Numbered from the stretch's first letter, positions 7,873 through 17,629 are shown. The stretch: DNA of 64,000 nucleotides from Paenibacillus fonticola DSM 21315 (GCF_000381905.1 NZ_KB907267.1:45704-109703), one strand, 5' to 3'. Notes: a model not told the origin generated them from the sequence alone. Numbers and translations: made by a program.

Positions 7873-8433
7873 ATGAATGATATCGCTGATTATTTGGATA
7901 ACGTACCTACCTTGAAGAAGCCAATCCATTGGAGACAAGTATCCAGCCAGTTTAAGCTAGGCAAGGTTTTCGATGAAGCATTGGTGAGTAATATTAGCAT
8001 GATCCCTTTTATTGGCTCAGAGTGTGTGGTCATGCAATTGGATGACGGCAGATGGGAACTGCCAGGTGGAACGATGGAACCCGGGGAGAGCTATTTAAAG
8101 TGTTTAAGAAGGGAAATGCTTGAGGAGTTAGGCGCGGAGATAAGTGATTTTGAAGTGTTTGGTTATTTTTATTGTTTTTCCAGTGCAGAGGAGCCGTATC
8201 GGCCCCATATCCCTCATCCTAATTTTATTAGACTGATTTGCTTGGGAGAAGTGAGGATCGTTTCAGGGCCATTGAATCCGACGGATGGTGAGAAGGTTGT
8301 AGCCGTGGAAGCCGTAAGTATAGACGAGGCAGTCAAAAGATTTGAGGCGATCGGTCGATTTGACATTGCTGATCTGTATAGGCTTGCGTATCAAATAAAA
8401 GAATCGAGGAGCGATAATAAATCACATGATTAA
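7873..8433 (+). CDS. Nudix hydrolase
   Basis: A 186-residue pyrophosphohydrolase. The Nudix box is complete: GTMEPGES, seven residues, then RREMLEELGAEI, matching GX5EX7REUXEEXGU. Proteins with this box hydrolyse nucleoside diphosphates linked to another moiety. The first 50 residues (HWRQVSSQFKLGK) form a short N-terminal extension. The stop overlaps the start of the next gene by 8 bp, so the two are probably translationally coupled. Substrate cannot be read from sequence. Confidence 0.9.
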   Translation: MNDIADYLDNVPTLKKPIHWRQVSSQFKLGKVFDEALVSNISMIPFIGSECVVMQLDDGRWELPGGTMEPGESYLKCLRREMLEELGAEISDFEVFGYFYCFSSAEEPYRPHIPHPNFIRLICLGEVRIVSGPLNPTDGEKVVAVEAVSIDEAVKRFEAIGRFDIADLYRLAYQIKESRSDNKSHD

Positions 8434-9301
8434 ACGAGTATTTATTGTACTGTTAGTTCTATTTGTTTTTATTCCTTTACAGAGCAATATAGACGCTCAA
8501 ACCAATGCAGCAGTCCCTTCATATAAAATTGTTATCGATAATAAAGAACTCAAGCTCTCAACGCCCCCTTTTCAACATAATGGAACAACGATGGTGCCAT
8601 TCCGTCCTGTCTTTAACCAGCTTGGATTAGATGTAGAGTGGGATCCTGTGCATCATCAAGTGGTGGGAAAGAATTCAGAAGTGACAATTACACTAACCAT
8701 CGGCTCGGTTTATGCCAAAGTGAATGATGCTGCCGAAGTTATGCCGCTAGCGCCAGTACTTCGCAATGGAACAACTTATATTCCCCTTCGGTTTGTCGGA
8801 ACGGCGAGTGGAGCGGATGTAGAGTTTTATGGTGAGAGCTTAAATGTAGTCTGGATTATTTCTGCAAAACAGGATCAACTGCTTAGTGCTGTGATACGCA
8901 AAAATGTAGCGGAGGTTAAAAGGTTATTAGAATCAGGCGCTGATCCCACCATTATGGTTGGACCTGAGGGCTCGGCCATATATCACTTTATTGATGACTC
9001 CCTTGATATCGTGAAGTTGTTTCTTGAAAACGGGATGGATATAAATTATTACGCGGAAGACTACTCTTATAGCAGAACTCTGCTCCAAATTGCGGCTGCT
9101 GATGGCCAGGTGGAAATCGTGAAGTTCCTATTAGATGCTGGTGCAGATCCCTTAATAATAACGGGTACCAATTGGACGGCACTAGAGGTTGCGGAATATT
9201 GGAGAGGTCGGGTTGAAGCGGGGTATCAGAATATGGATCCTTCAAGAACGCCGTCTGTGGAGTCATACGATGAGATCATTGAACTTCTACGGAAGCGGTG
9301 A
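8426..9301 (+). CDS. Secreted copper-amine-oxidase-N-domain / ankyrin repeat protein
   Basis: A 291-residue exported protein. A signal peptide (IVLLVLFVFIPLQS) is followed by a copper amine oxidase N-terminal-like domain: VPFRPVFNQLGLDVEW and later YIPLRFVGTASGADVEF, a common extracytoplasmic module in Paenibacillus. The second half is three ankyrin repeats (VKRLLESGADP, VKLFLENGMDI, VEIVKFLLDAGADP). It overlaps the Nudix gene by 8 bp and a small membrane-protein gene follows after 4 bp. It probably binds something at the cell surface or wall. The combination is a domain fusion of unknown role. Confidence 0.85.
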   Translation: MIKRVFIVLLVLFVFIPLQSNIDAQTNAAVPSYKIVIDNKELKLSTPPFQHNGTTMVPFRPVFNQLGLDVEWDPVHHQVVGKNSEVTITLTIGSVYAKVNDAAEVMPLAPVLRNGTTYIPLRFVGTASGADVEFYGESLNVVWIISAKQDQLLSAVIRKNVAEVKRLLESGADPTIMVGPEGSAIYHFIDDSLDIVKLFLENGMDINYYAEDYSYSRTLLQIAAADGQVEIVKFLLDAGADPLIITGTNWTALEVAEYWRGRVEAGYQNMDPSRTPSVESYDEIIELLRKR

Positions 9302-9305
9302 ATAA

Positions 9306-9554
9306 ATGAATAATTCATTTACAGGAAAAGATTTAGATTTATTTTATAAAATGGGGTGCTATTTAATGAAAGAGAGATATTATTTTATATATGCATTAGT
9401 TTTATTAGTTTTCTTTAGCTTATTTATACATCCTACTTTATATAAATATACTGAGATCGAAATAAACGATCAAACACTTCCTGTGAAAATTAATCGGTTA
9501 ACTAATAATGCCAAGGTACTGACATCTGGTGGCTGGCTTGATATTACGAAATAA
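9306..9554 (+). CDS. Small single-pass membrane protein
   Basis: Up to 82 residues, with one clear transmembrane helix (YALVLLVFFSLFIH) and a short extracytoplasmic tail containing EIEINDQTLPVKIN. ATG 9306 lies 4 bp after the ankyrin gene, but ATG 9366 has the better ribosome site (GGGGTG at 9353) and would give a 62-residue protein starting KERYYF. Coupled expression with the upstream gene suggests a membrane partner for it. The family is not recognised. Confidence 0.6.
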   Translation: MNNSFTGKDLDLFYKMGCYLMKERYYFIYALVLLVFFSLFIHPTLYKYTEIEINDQTLPVKINRLTNNAKVLTSGGWLDITK

Positions 9555-9707
9555 AATTAAACAACGTTAGCGAGTAGCCCACGAAAGGCATTTAAGGGAT
9601 TTCAATTTGCGTTTTAGCCATAATTTATTAGGAAACCATCAAACTATTGTATAATGGCTTACACATGAATCGATTTCACAATCACCCTGGGAATGAGGTG
9701 TAGGTTA

Positions 9708-10448
9708 TTGTATAGAGTGGCTTTGTGCGACGATGAGGAAAAACAACGGGAGCTGGTTAAGAATATTCTGATTGCACTCTCGATAAAGTCTAATATAGAA
9801 TTTGAAATTGAATGCTTTGATTCGGGAGAGCAGCTCGTATCTCATTATGAGAACAATGAAAAGCCCTTTCATATTTTAATATTGGATGTTGAAATGAGTG
9901 GTATTAACGGAATACAAACAGCCCATATCATTAGAAATTTAAAAAATCTCGATGAACAAATTATATTTCTAACAAGCTACCCGGAATATATGGTAGAAAG
10001 CTTCGACGTAATGACCTTCCAGTATTTGATCAAGCCAATTGCCCCCCACATTTTGGAGGAGAAAGTTATAAAGCTGTGCCAATACTTCCAAGCCCTTGAT
10101 AAGAAGTGGATGATCATTAAGTCAGAGTATGAGGAAGTGGTTTTAAGATATGATGACATCATTGCTATTGAAGCTGCCAAGAGCTTAACGATAAAAAGTA
10201 AATTAAACTTTATCACAACGGGTCAAACTTATGAAAGCAGAGGCATTATATCCGATTATGCTTTAGCATTAAAGGATTTTAATTTTTTGCAAATCCATCG
10301 TTCCATTATTATCAATTTGATTCATGTGAAGAAATTCGCGAGCGGGGTTGTGCTGATGTCCAACGATGCAAAGTTGCCCATAGGCCGTACTAAAGTGAAA
10401 GAGGTTAAAGATTTCTATACCAAATTTATGATTATGAAGGATCATTAA
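9708..10448 (+). CDS. LytTR-family response regulator
   Basis: A 246-residue regulator. The receiver domain has DDEE near residues 8-11, the phosphoacceptor D60 in HILILDVEMSG, and KP near residue 106. The C-terminal half is a LytTR DNA-binding domain (RYDDIIAIEAAKS, then FLQIHRSIIINLIHVKKF). TTG at 9708 was chosen because GAGGTG lies 8 bp upstream and homologues start at MYRVALCDDE. The histidine kinase gene follows after 1 bp. It is the partner of that AgrC-like kinase, probably a peptide-sensing circuit, although no agrD or agrB is visible here. Confidence 0.88.
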   Translation: MYRVALCDDEEKQRELVKNILIALSIKSNIEFEIECFDSGEQLVSHYENNEKPFHILILDVEMSGINGIQTAHIIRNLKNLDEQIIFLTSYPEYMVESFDVMTFQYLIKPIAPHILEEKVIKLCQYFQALDKKWMIIKSEYEEVVLRYDDIIAIEAAKSLTIKSKLNFITTGQTYESRGIISDYALALKDFNFLQIHRSIIINLIHVKKFASGVVLMSNDAKLPIGRTKVKEVKDFYTKFMIMKDH

Positions 10449-10449
10449 T

Positions 10450-11745
10450 ATGATTCAATATAATCTGCTTATTGTCGGCTGTGTCGCACTTGTCATGTGT
10501 TTTCAAGGCACTTTGTTTTTTAATTCTGTGCTTGATAAATCAACGAGAAAAGCGAATAGAGTTATTTACTTCATCCTATTCGTGGTTCTTGATTACATAT
10601 ACTTGACAGTTCATATGACTACGGTTGTATCCTCAATCCTGGCGCTGGTGATGGTGTTTAGTTTAGCGCAAGCTTATCGAGTGGAGTTAAAAACTAAAAT
10701 TACTTTTACGATACTTTATGTTGTTATAATGACGATCGTTAATTTGATCTCCCTATATATATTTTATGTCATAGACTCCGTTGACTTAAGCACCGTTGAT
10801 CCTACCTATATACAAGCTCATTCCTTTATTAAAGTGATATTATTGAGTTGCATTATCATGTTTGCTGTCATTCAAATTATACGACTCATAGCCAAACGCA
10901 GGAGCTTCCCTATACATTATCGTTACTACATTATATTTATGATCGTTCCCGCAATAAGTATTTACCAGCTTAATGTTCTAACGACTTACAGTGAAAAAAA
11001 TATTTATTATTTTATTTCGATCATCGGATTTCTTGTCCTAAATGTGGGGATCATCTATATTTTTGATCATATCATTGATAAATTTCAATTCATGCATGAG
11101 AATGCTCAATTGCAGCAGCAAATGGATTATCAAGATGCGAACTACGAGAAAACGGTGCACAGCTTCAAATCGATGAAGAGAATCATTCATGATACGCACC
11201 AGCAATTTCTGTATATTGAAGAGTGTATTAACCGAAATGAATTAGCAGCGGCAAGGGAGCATATTAAGGCTACATTGAATAAAGTCGAAGGAGCCTATCA
11301 CAGGGTCAATACGGGGAATCTAGTGATAGATGCTCTCGTCACGAATACGCTTAATATTGGCCAGGCCAATGGAATAAAAATAAATACAAAGTTAAGCCTG
11401 TATTCGCAGGAATTAAATATGGATAGGTATGACTTATGTGTCGTGTTAGGCAACATGTTGGATAATGCCGTAGAGGCATCTAAGAAGGTTAAGATTGCTG
11501 AGGATAGATATATCCTTATTAAAATACATTCCGACGAGTCGGCTCTATTCATTCATATCCTTAATCATATGGAGAATGAAGCAGCCCATTTGCATAGCCA
11601 AAAGGAAAACCCGGATATCCATGGCATTGGTTTGACAAATATATCCAGAATCTGTGACAAGTATGGTGGAAATATGACCATTGAAGCGAAACATAAAGTT
11701 TTTCATAATATGGTTTTCATCCCATTTGAGAAGAACAATCCTTAA
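10450..11745 (+). CDS. AgrC-like (GHKL) sensor histidine kinase
   Basis: A 431-residue polytopic kinase with about six N-terminal transmembrane helices (residues 1-215), a coiled segment rich in Gln, the phosphoacceptor region MKRIIHDTHQQF, and a GHKL ATPase domain with N-box LGNMLDNAVEAS and G-box IHGIGLTNISRICDKYGG. This is the architecture of AgrC/ComD/FsrC-type peptide receptors. A perfect-type terminator begins inside the last codons. The serine hydrolase gene 120 bp downstream may be its regulatory target or an accessory envelope enzyme; this is inferred from position only. Confidence 0.88.
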   Translation: MIQYNLLIVGCVALVMCFQGTLFFNSVLDKSTRKANRVIYFILFVVLDYIYLTVHMTTVVSSILALVMVFSLAQAYRVELKTKITFTILYVVIMTIVNLISLYIFYVIDSVDLSTVDPTYIQAHSFIKVILLSCIIMFAVIQIIRLIAKRRSFPIHYRYYIIFMIVPAISIYQLNVLTTYSEKNIYYFISIIGFLVLNVGIIYIFDHIIDKFQFMHENAQLQQQMDYQDANYEKTVHSFKSMKRIIHDTHQQFLYIEECINRNELAAAREHIKATLNKVEGAYHRVNTGNLVIDALVTNTLNIGQANGIKINTKLSLYSQELNMDRYDLCVVLGNMLDNAVEASKKVKIAEDRYILIKIHSDESALFIHILNHMENEAAHLHSQKENPDIHGIGLTNISRICDKYGGNMTIEAKHKVFHNMVFIPFEKNNP

Positions 11746-11774
11746 ACTACATGTTGTTTAGGGATTGTTTTTTT
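11734..11774 (+). terminator. Rho-independent terminator of the two-component operon
   Basis: AACAATCCTTAAAC (11734-11747) pairs with GTTTAGGGATTGTT (11756-11769), 13 of 14 positions plus one T-G pair, followed by a T run. Its left arm overlaps the stop codon of the kinase gene. Confidence 0.85.
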
Positions 11775-11864
11775 CGTTTCAGGGTGTTTTTCTGTATGAA
11801 CTCCTTTGCCGTAGTACGATTCATTCAGTAATACAATCTGATCATGGAAGAGGGGAGCTAAGGG

Positions 11865-13919
11865 ATGATGAAAAAAATAATTACCGTATGCCTTGCCGCT
11901 ATGCTTTTTGTAATACCAAGTCCCCATACGTTGGCACAAAATAATAAAGTTTCACTGAAGGAAAAGGCTCACAGCCTAGCTTCTGAGCTCGTGGCCAGTT
12001 ATGGTGTAAGTGGGTTGCAGTATGCCATCATGGATCATGGATCCATTGTTTTATCCGATAGTGCTGGTGTATATGATAAAGCTACCAATTCACCAGTAAC
12101 CAAAGATACGATGTTCGGTATAGGCTCGATAAGCAAGATTTATGTAACTGCAGCAACGATGATGCTCGTGGATTCGGGGCAAGTTGATATTGATCAGCCG
12201 CTTACCGTCTATATCAAGGATTTTAAAATGGCAGATGAAAGATATAAAGAAATTACGCCACGTATGTTGATGAATCATTCTTCAGGACTTTACGGTAGTC
12301 ACTATGGAAATAGTATGCTGTTTGATGACAATGATACACAAAATCATGATGAATTATTGAGAAGATTGCAGTCTGAAAATTTGAAATCAGACCCAGGTGA
12401 ATATTCCGTCTATTGTAATGATGGTTTTCAACTGCTTGAAATATTGATTGAACGAGTGAGCGGCGTAAGCTATAGTGAATTCCTTGAAAAATACATTAGC
12501 ACCCCATTGAATTTAAGCTCTACCAAAACTCCGCTCGATGATTTTGATCGGCAAAAACTCGCAAAAACTTATTTTCCTACGATGGATCATGCTTTGCCCG
12601 TTGAGAATGCGAATATTTTTGGGGCAGGAGGCCTATACTCCACTGCGGAAGAATTAACTAAGTTTGCAGATGTATTAATAGGTAACCGAACAGATATTTT
12701 ATCTGAACAATCCGTAAAGTCCATGCAAAATCATGAGTATAAAAAAGGATTGTGGGTTGCTGAAGAGGCGAACATCTTTAACTACGGTTTAGGGTGGGAC
12801 GCCGTTCGTTTGACACCGTTTAATGAATATGGAATTACGGCATTAAACAAAGGTGGGGATACCGTTTCATATCACTCTGACTTAACTACAATACCGGAAT
12901 ATAATATCTCAATAGCTGTGCTTTCATCCGGTGGAGCTTCAATTTACAACAGCGCTTTTACAAATAATATCTTATTGGAGTACTTAAAAGATAAAGGGAT
13001 TATTAAAGACATCCTGCCGAATAAAACATTTGAAGCCCCTGTTAAAGTGGAAATGCCATCTGATTTACTCGCACACTCTGGGCTATACGGTATGGTAGGT
13101 GAAACTATCCATGTCGAAATTAAGAACGGCGAAATCGACTTGCCTGCATTCATAGGAGGGCTTGTTCCACCGCAACAATATGTGTATACGGGCGATGGGC
13201 AATTCAAAAGTAAAGATGGTAGTGCAGTCATAAGTTTTGAGCAGCAAAAGAATGGAGTTACCTACATTAAGCTCAGCACATACTTGAATTTTCCAGGAGT
13301 AGGCCAGTTGCTTATGGTGACCTATGAATATCAAAAGCTGGACCCTAACCCGCTCCAGGAGGCCACGAGAAAGGCCTGGGAAAATAGGAACGGAAAAAAA
13401 TACTACGCTCTGGATGAAAAGATCACTTCTATGTTCTATCTGTCACAAGAGATATTAACAAAGAATATATCCGTTGATTTGGAATATGGATACGCCACAG
13501 GCACGAAAATTATGGATGAGAACAAAGCAGTCAATGTGGTCAAGATTCCTATTATGAATGGAAGAGATGCATTTGATTTAAATTTCTATAAAGAGGGACA
13601 CGCGGAATATTTAGTGATCGAAGGATTCTCCTATATTAGCGAGGATGCTGTAAAACCCATCTATGGAGGGAAATCGTCCACTTGCACCATACCATCTAAT
13701 GGCCGTGCCGTATGGTTTAAGATCGATGAACAATCAGCCAATAAGACAATGACCGTGGATATTCCAGAAGGAGGAGGCTTTGCCGTTTATGATGCAAAGG
13801 GTATCCCCGTCAATTTCTCTATTGCCAGCATGAGCAATTCAGTCGTACTGCCAGAAGGTGGGCTAATCGTTTTTGGCGGAAATGCAGGGGAAGTATTTAA
13901 AATCAATTTATCGCTGTAA
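11865..13919 (+). CDS. Secreted serine hydrolase, beta-lactamase / penicillin-binding family, with C-terminal extension
   Basis: A 684-residue exported protein. After a signal peptide (CLAAMLFVIPSPHTLAQ) comes a class C beta-lactamase-like domain with S88-x-x-K91 (GIGSISK), Y183-C-N185 and a later KGGD, the three active-site elements. Residues 1-400 suffice for this domain; the remaining 280 residues form extra beta-rich domains of unknown type. Family members act as D-amino-acid esterases, carboxypeptidases or esterases at the envelope. AGGGGAGC precedes the start; ATG 11865 and 11868 are both possible. It follows an AgrC-like system and ends in a strong hairpin terminator (copy D). Confidence 0.87.
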   Translation: MMKKIITVCLAAMLFVIPSPHTLAQNNKVSLKEKAHSLASELVASYGVSGLQYAIMDHGSIVLSDSAGVYDKATNSPVTKDTMFGIGSISKIYVTAATMMLVDSGQVDIDQPLTVYIKDFKMADERYKEITPRMLMNHSSGLYGSHYGNSMLFDDNDTQNHDELLRRLQSENLKSDPGEYSVYCNDGFQLLEILIERVSGVSYSEFLEKYISTPLNLSSTKTPLDDFDRQKLAKTYFPTMDHALPVENANIFGAGGLYSTAEELTKFADVLIGNRTDILSEQSVKSMQNHEYKKGLWVAEEANIFNYGLGWDAVRLTPFNEYGITALNKGGDTVSYHSDLTTIPEYNISIAVLSSGGASIYNSAFTNNILLEYLKDKGIIKDILPNKTFEAPVKVEMPSDLLAHSGLYGMVGETIHVEIKNGEIDLPAFIGGLVPPQQYVYTGDGQFKSKDGSAVISFEQQKNGVTYIKLSTYLNFPGVGQLLMVTYEYQKLDPNPLQEATRKAWENRNGKKYYALDEKITSMFYLSQEILTKNISVDLEYGYATGTKIMDENKAVNVVKIPIMNGRDAFDLNFYKEGHAEYLVIEGFSYISEDAVKPIYGGKSSTCTIPSNGRAVWFKIDEQSANKTMTVDIPEGGGFAVYDAKGIPVNFSIASMSNSVVLPEGGLIVFGGNAGEVFKINLSL

Positions 13920-13961
13920 AGTTAGTCTATAGTGGAAAAGGTGACGAAAAACGTCTAAAAC

Positions 13962-14008
13962 AACCCGACCTAAGATTAAGAACGATCTTAGGTCGGGTTT
14001 TTTTTGTA
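13962..14008 (+). terminator. Terminator formed by hairpin-family copy D
   Basis: AACCCGACCTAAGAT (13962-13976) pairs perfectly with ATCTTAGGTCGGGTT (13985-13999), followed by eight T. This is the only copy with a fully paired apex and a long T run, so here the repeat serves as the terminator of the serine hydrolase gene. Confidence 0.9.
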
Positions 14009-14257
14009 AGTACGGTCAAAAGGGGGAGTGGGATACAAGATCGATCCCGATCAAATTTATATTTTCTATCTCCGATCAGCGGAGCTGCTTAGGTTCTATC
14101 TTCAATCGCCTAAATGCTCACCCCCATAAATGCCTCCACCCCCCATCTCAACCCCTTAGCTCCAGTCGACAGGCAGGGTTGATCACGAAATCGCAGGAAA
14201 TGTGTATAATCGCCTGGAAGGTGCTATTAAAAAATAAAAGAGGAGGATCTGTATGAG
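14009..14257. promoter_or_regulatory. Leader and promoter region of the SLH surface protein
   Basis: No gene is visible. TGTGTATAATCG near 14201 contains a consensus -10 box, with no clear -35 at 17 bp. AGGAGG (14241-14246) precedes two overlapping starts, ATG 14253 (which gives a two-codon ORF ending TGA) and ATG 14258 (the real gene). Confidence 0.45.
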
Positions 14258-17200
14258 ATGAATTTGAGGGATAACAAGGTCTGGATTTTGACGTTGGCGA
14301 TCTGGCTCGGCTTTACGGGACTGCTCCCTGCCACGATCATAAAGGCCGCCGAATTGCCGTTCGCTCAAGGAACGGGTTATGGGCCAGGAGCTTATGATTA
14401 CGAGGCGGCGCAGCCGACAGCTTTTAATTGGGCGAGGCAGTCCAGGTTTGTGGGAAGCCCGGATCACGATGTGAAGTGGTCGTTTGCAGCAGAGGGAGAA
14501 GTATATTCAACCCCTGCCATCGGGGCAGACGGTACGCTGTATGTCGGGTCGTATGATGGAAAGCTGTATGCGCTGAATTCGAAAACGGGCAAGCTAAAAT
14601 GGGCCTTTGAGACAGCTTGGGCCATCGCCTCATCGCCTGCAATCGGAGCAGACGGCACGATCTATATCGGTTCTGGGGATGGAAAGCTGTATGCACTGGA
14701 TCCGAATGCGCCAAATGATGACGAACGTGAGAAGTGGTCGTTTGCCACAGGGAATCGGATATATTCTTCTCCTGCGATTGGACAGGACGGCACCATTTAT
14801 ATTAGTTCATATGATGGGAAATTGTACGCGTTAGATCCTGATGCTGACGATGATAAACGGGAGTTGTGGTCTTATGAAATTGGTGGCCAATTAGATTCTT
14901 CACCTGCGGTCGGAGCAGATGGCACGATCTATGTTGGCTCCGGGGATGGAATCTTCTATGCGTTGGACCCCGGTGCGGAGGATGACACCCAGAGGTTGAA
15001 GTGGTCGTTTGAACCAGAGACGGCAGAGGATTGTTTGTGGATGATGGATGGACCGTGTTCGTTCTACTCATCGCCCGCGATCGGAGCAAACGGCGACGTG
15101 ATCTATGTCGGTTCGGATGATGGATACGTGTATGCATTGGATCCAAATGCCGATGATGATGAAGATCGGTTGAAGTGGTCCTATGAAACATGGGGATCGA
15201 TATCCTCATCGCCTGCGATTGGGAAAGACGGTACGGTTTATGTGGGTTCATCGGATGGATTGTTATATGCGCTGGATCCTGATGCTGTGGATGATAACAA
15301 CCGGGAAAAATGGTCGTTCGATACATCGGTGAAGAATTGGAATATGATCGTCTCATCACCTGTAGTGGGAGCAGACGGCACGGTCTATATTGCTTCGATA
15401 GGCTGGTATGGGGATGGAACGTTATTTGCGCTGGATTCGCATGCTCAGGGTGAGAACGAACGGGTGAAATGGTCTTTTGCCACAACCCGAGAAATACGTT
15501 CATCCCCTGTGATCGGCCCGGATGGCACGGTTTATATCGGTTCTGATGATGATAAGCTCTATGCCCTTGGAACGCGGCTGCCGATTGCTGCTCCAGATGG
15601 GGTTGCCGCCGATGCCGGCGAGAATGAAGTAAAGCTGACATGGGAAGCAGTTGACGGGGCTGTCGGCTATAGGCTCTATTACTACCAGGGAACAGCCGCT
15701 CCTGTTCAGTCCGATCAATGGGAGCTTGTCAACGAGGACGAGCTTATTACCGGAACCGATTATTCTGTGAAAAACCTGACAGCGGGTCAGTTGTACTGGT
15801 TTACAGTACAGGCAATTGACAAGGATGGAACGGAAAGCGACCGGTCGGAGCAGGCCTCTGGAACACCTTACGCGAACATAGCGGAAGTAATAGCCCTCGC
15901 GCCAGTTCAGGTTGCCAAAGGTACACAGCTTGCGGAATTGTATTGGCCTGCTGAGGTGCAGGTTCGGCTGACTGATGGTTCTGAGGCCGATGTGCCTGTC
16001 AGCTGGGATTTGGTGAACACAGACTATGACCCAGGACAGGTTGGAGCTTATCCCATCATAGGAGAGCTGCGGCTCCCAAGGCACATTCGTAATCCAAATA
16101 ACTTGAATGCGGAGCTGACGGTGAGCGTGATGCCGGGCAACGATGCGAAGCTGCGCAATCTGCAAATCAACGGGGAGCCGCTGCAAGGTTTCAAATCTGA
16201 AATTTATACCTATAACCTGCGTTTTCCTTATCCGACAGAGCAGATTACGGTGACGGCCGCAACATACGAACTGGAAGCGGCTGTTGAGATCGTCGGAGGA
16301 AATCTACAGTGGTTGCAGGTGGGAGGCAACCTGATTGAAATTATCGTCACTGCGGAAAATGGAGACACACAACGATACACGCTCTCTGTAATCAGAGAAC
16401 CGGATGCGGCAGCCCCCGTCTGGCCGCCAGGCAGCGAGCTGATCGTCTCGGACATTACACAGACAAGCGTGAAACTAACGTGGCCTGCGGCACAGGATCA
16501 TTTCGAAGTTGTCGGATATCGTCTGTACCTGAATGACGGGATACAGGCGGATCAAGTAAGCAGCAAATATAAATACTCGGTAACGGAAAGCGTCTATACG
16601 TATACGATGACAGGTCTTGCCCCAGATACGAGCTATCGCTTTACCGTCAAAGCTTATGATGCTGCGGGGAATGATAGTGAGCCTGGATTAAGCAAGACAG
16701 CCGTAACACTTCGGCATTCCTCCTCCGGCGACGGAGATTCGTATAGGGGTTCGGGAGGAGGCAGCTCGTATTTATCCCGGAACGCCAACTTGAAGTCGCT
16801 GGAAGTATGGGTGGACGATAAGCGCCTCTCCTTAACACCGGCATTTAGAGCAGATATATTGTCTTATACAATTAAGACGGAAGCGAAGCAAATCGAGTTG
16901 AAAATCTCCGCCGAGTACTCTAAGACTAAAGTGACATGGCAGGATCAAACGTTAGGTGATGGTATTAAAATTGACTTGCAGGAAGGGGAGAACGTCATTC
17001 CGCTGCAAGTCAAGGCAGAGGACGGGACCCTCAAGACGTATACACTTACTATTGAGCGAAAATCACCCCAATCCGCTGAACCTGAAACGTCGCCAATATC
17101 GTTTAACGACATCGCCGGACACTGGGCGGAAAGCTATATCCAACGTGCAGCGTCGAAAGGCATCGTTAGCGGTTATCCAGACGGCTCGTTCGAACCAAAC

Positions 17201-17629
17201 CGCCCGCTTACCCGCGTCGAGTTTGCAGTTATGCTGGCAGGTGCCTTGAAATTGGAAGGCGAAGCAGCTGCACTGGCATTCACCGATCATGATCAAATCG
17301 GCGAATGGGCGAATCAAGGCGTTGCGCAGGTGCTGCAGGCAGGCATCATCAAAGGTTATGAAGATGGCAGCTTCCGTCCGAACACTCACATCACCCGTGC
17401 GGAAATGGCGGCGATGATCACACGAGCACTCCAACTGCAGCCTGACACAGATGTGTCAACAAGCTTTGCTGATGACGGTGCGATTCCTCAGTGGGCGAAA
17501 GGCGCGGTAGAAGCAATCCGTGAACTTGGCCTCGTGGCCGGCCGCGGCGAGAACCATTTTGTACCGAACGACACGGCGACCCGTGTGGAAGCGACGGTGA
17601 TCGTGCTCAAAATGCTGGAGCTGCAATAA
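14258..17629 (+). CDS. S-layer-anchored PQQ-like beta-propeller protein
   Basis: An 1123-residue surface protein. Signal peptide about 1-31; seven to eight PQQ-like propeller repeats at about 65-440, each with a form of SSPAIGADGTIYVGS and LYALD; a fibronectin type III domain near 445-540; a bacterial Ig-like domain near 545-625; a cadherin-like beta-sandwich (NDAKLRNLQINGEPL) near 630-715; a second fibronectin domain; a Gly/Ser linker; a second cadherin-like domain; and three SLH modules at about 950-1123 (FNDIAGHWAESYIQRA, FTDHDQIGEWA, FADDGAIPQWA). SLH modules bind pyruvylated wall polymer, fixing it to the surface. The propeller repeats are nearly identical in places, suggesting recent duplication. 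Role is adhesion or scaffold, by inference. Confidence 0.92.
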   Translation: MNLRDNKVWILTLAIWLGFTGLLPATIIKAAELPFAQGTGYGPGAYDYEAAQPTAFNWARQSRFVGSPDHDVKWSFAAEGEVYSTPAIGADGTLYVGSYDGKLYALNSKTGKLKWAFETAWAIASSPAIGADGTIYIGSGDGKLYALDPNAPNDDEREKWSFATGNRIYSSPAIGQDGTIYISSYDGKLYALDPDADDDKRELWSYEIGGQLDSSPAVGADGTIYVGSGDGIFYALDPGAEDDTQRLKWSFEPETAEDCLWMMDGPCSFYSSPAIGANGDVIYVGSDDGYVYALDPNADDDEDRLKWSYETWGSISSSPAIGKDGTVYVGSSDGLLYALDPDAVDDNNREKWSFDTSVKNWNMIVSSPVVGADGTVYIASIGWYGDGTLFALDSHAQGENERVKWSFATTREIRSSPVIGPDGTVYIGSDDDKLYALGTRLPIAAPDGVAADAGENEVKLTWEAVDGAVGYRLYYYQGTAAPVQSDQWELVNEDELITGTDYSVKNLTAGQLYWFTVQAIDKDGTESDRSEQASGTPYANIAEVIALAPVQVAKGTQLAELYWPAEVQVRLTDGSEADVPVSWDLVNTDYDPGQVGAYPIIGELRLPRHIRNPNNLNAELTVSVMPGNDAKLRNLQINGEPLQGFKSEIYTYNLRFPYPTEQITVTAATYELEAAVEIVGGNLQWLQVGGNLIEIIVTAENGDTQRYTLSVIREPDAAAPVWPPGSELIVSDITQTSVKLTWPAAQDHFEVVGYRLYLNDGIQADQVSSKYKYSVTESVYTYTMTGLAPDTSYRFTVKAYDAAGNDSEPGLSKTAVTLRHSSSGDGDSYRGSGGGSSYLSRNANLKSLEVWVDDKRLSLTPAFRADILSYTIKTEAKQIELKISAEYSKTKVTWQDQTLGDGIKIDLQEGENVIPLQVKAEDGTLKTYTLTIERKSPQSAEPETSPISFNDIAGHWAESYIQRAASKGIVSGYPDGSFEPNRPLTRVEFAVMLAGALKLEGEAAALAFTDHDQIGEWANQGVAQVLQAGIIKGYEDGSFRPNTHITRAEMAAMITRALQLQPDTDVSTSFADDGAIPQWAKGAVEAIRELGLVAGRGENHFVPNDTATRVEATVIVLKMLELQ

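Noticed and set aside
14802..16186. Long minus-strand ORFs (up to 279 aa) opposite the PQQ/SLH gene
   Set aside because: They are His/Arg/Pro-rich shadows of the repeated propeller codons, with no ribosome sites and no recognisable domains.
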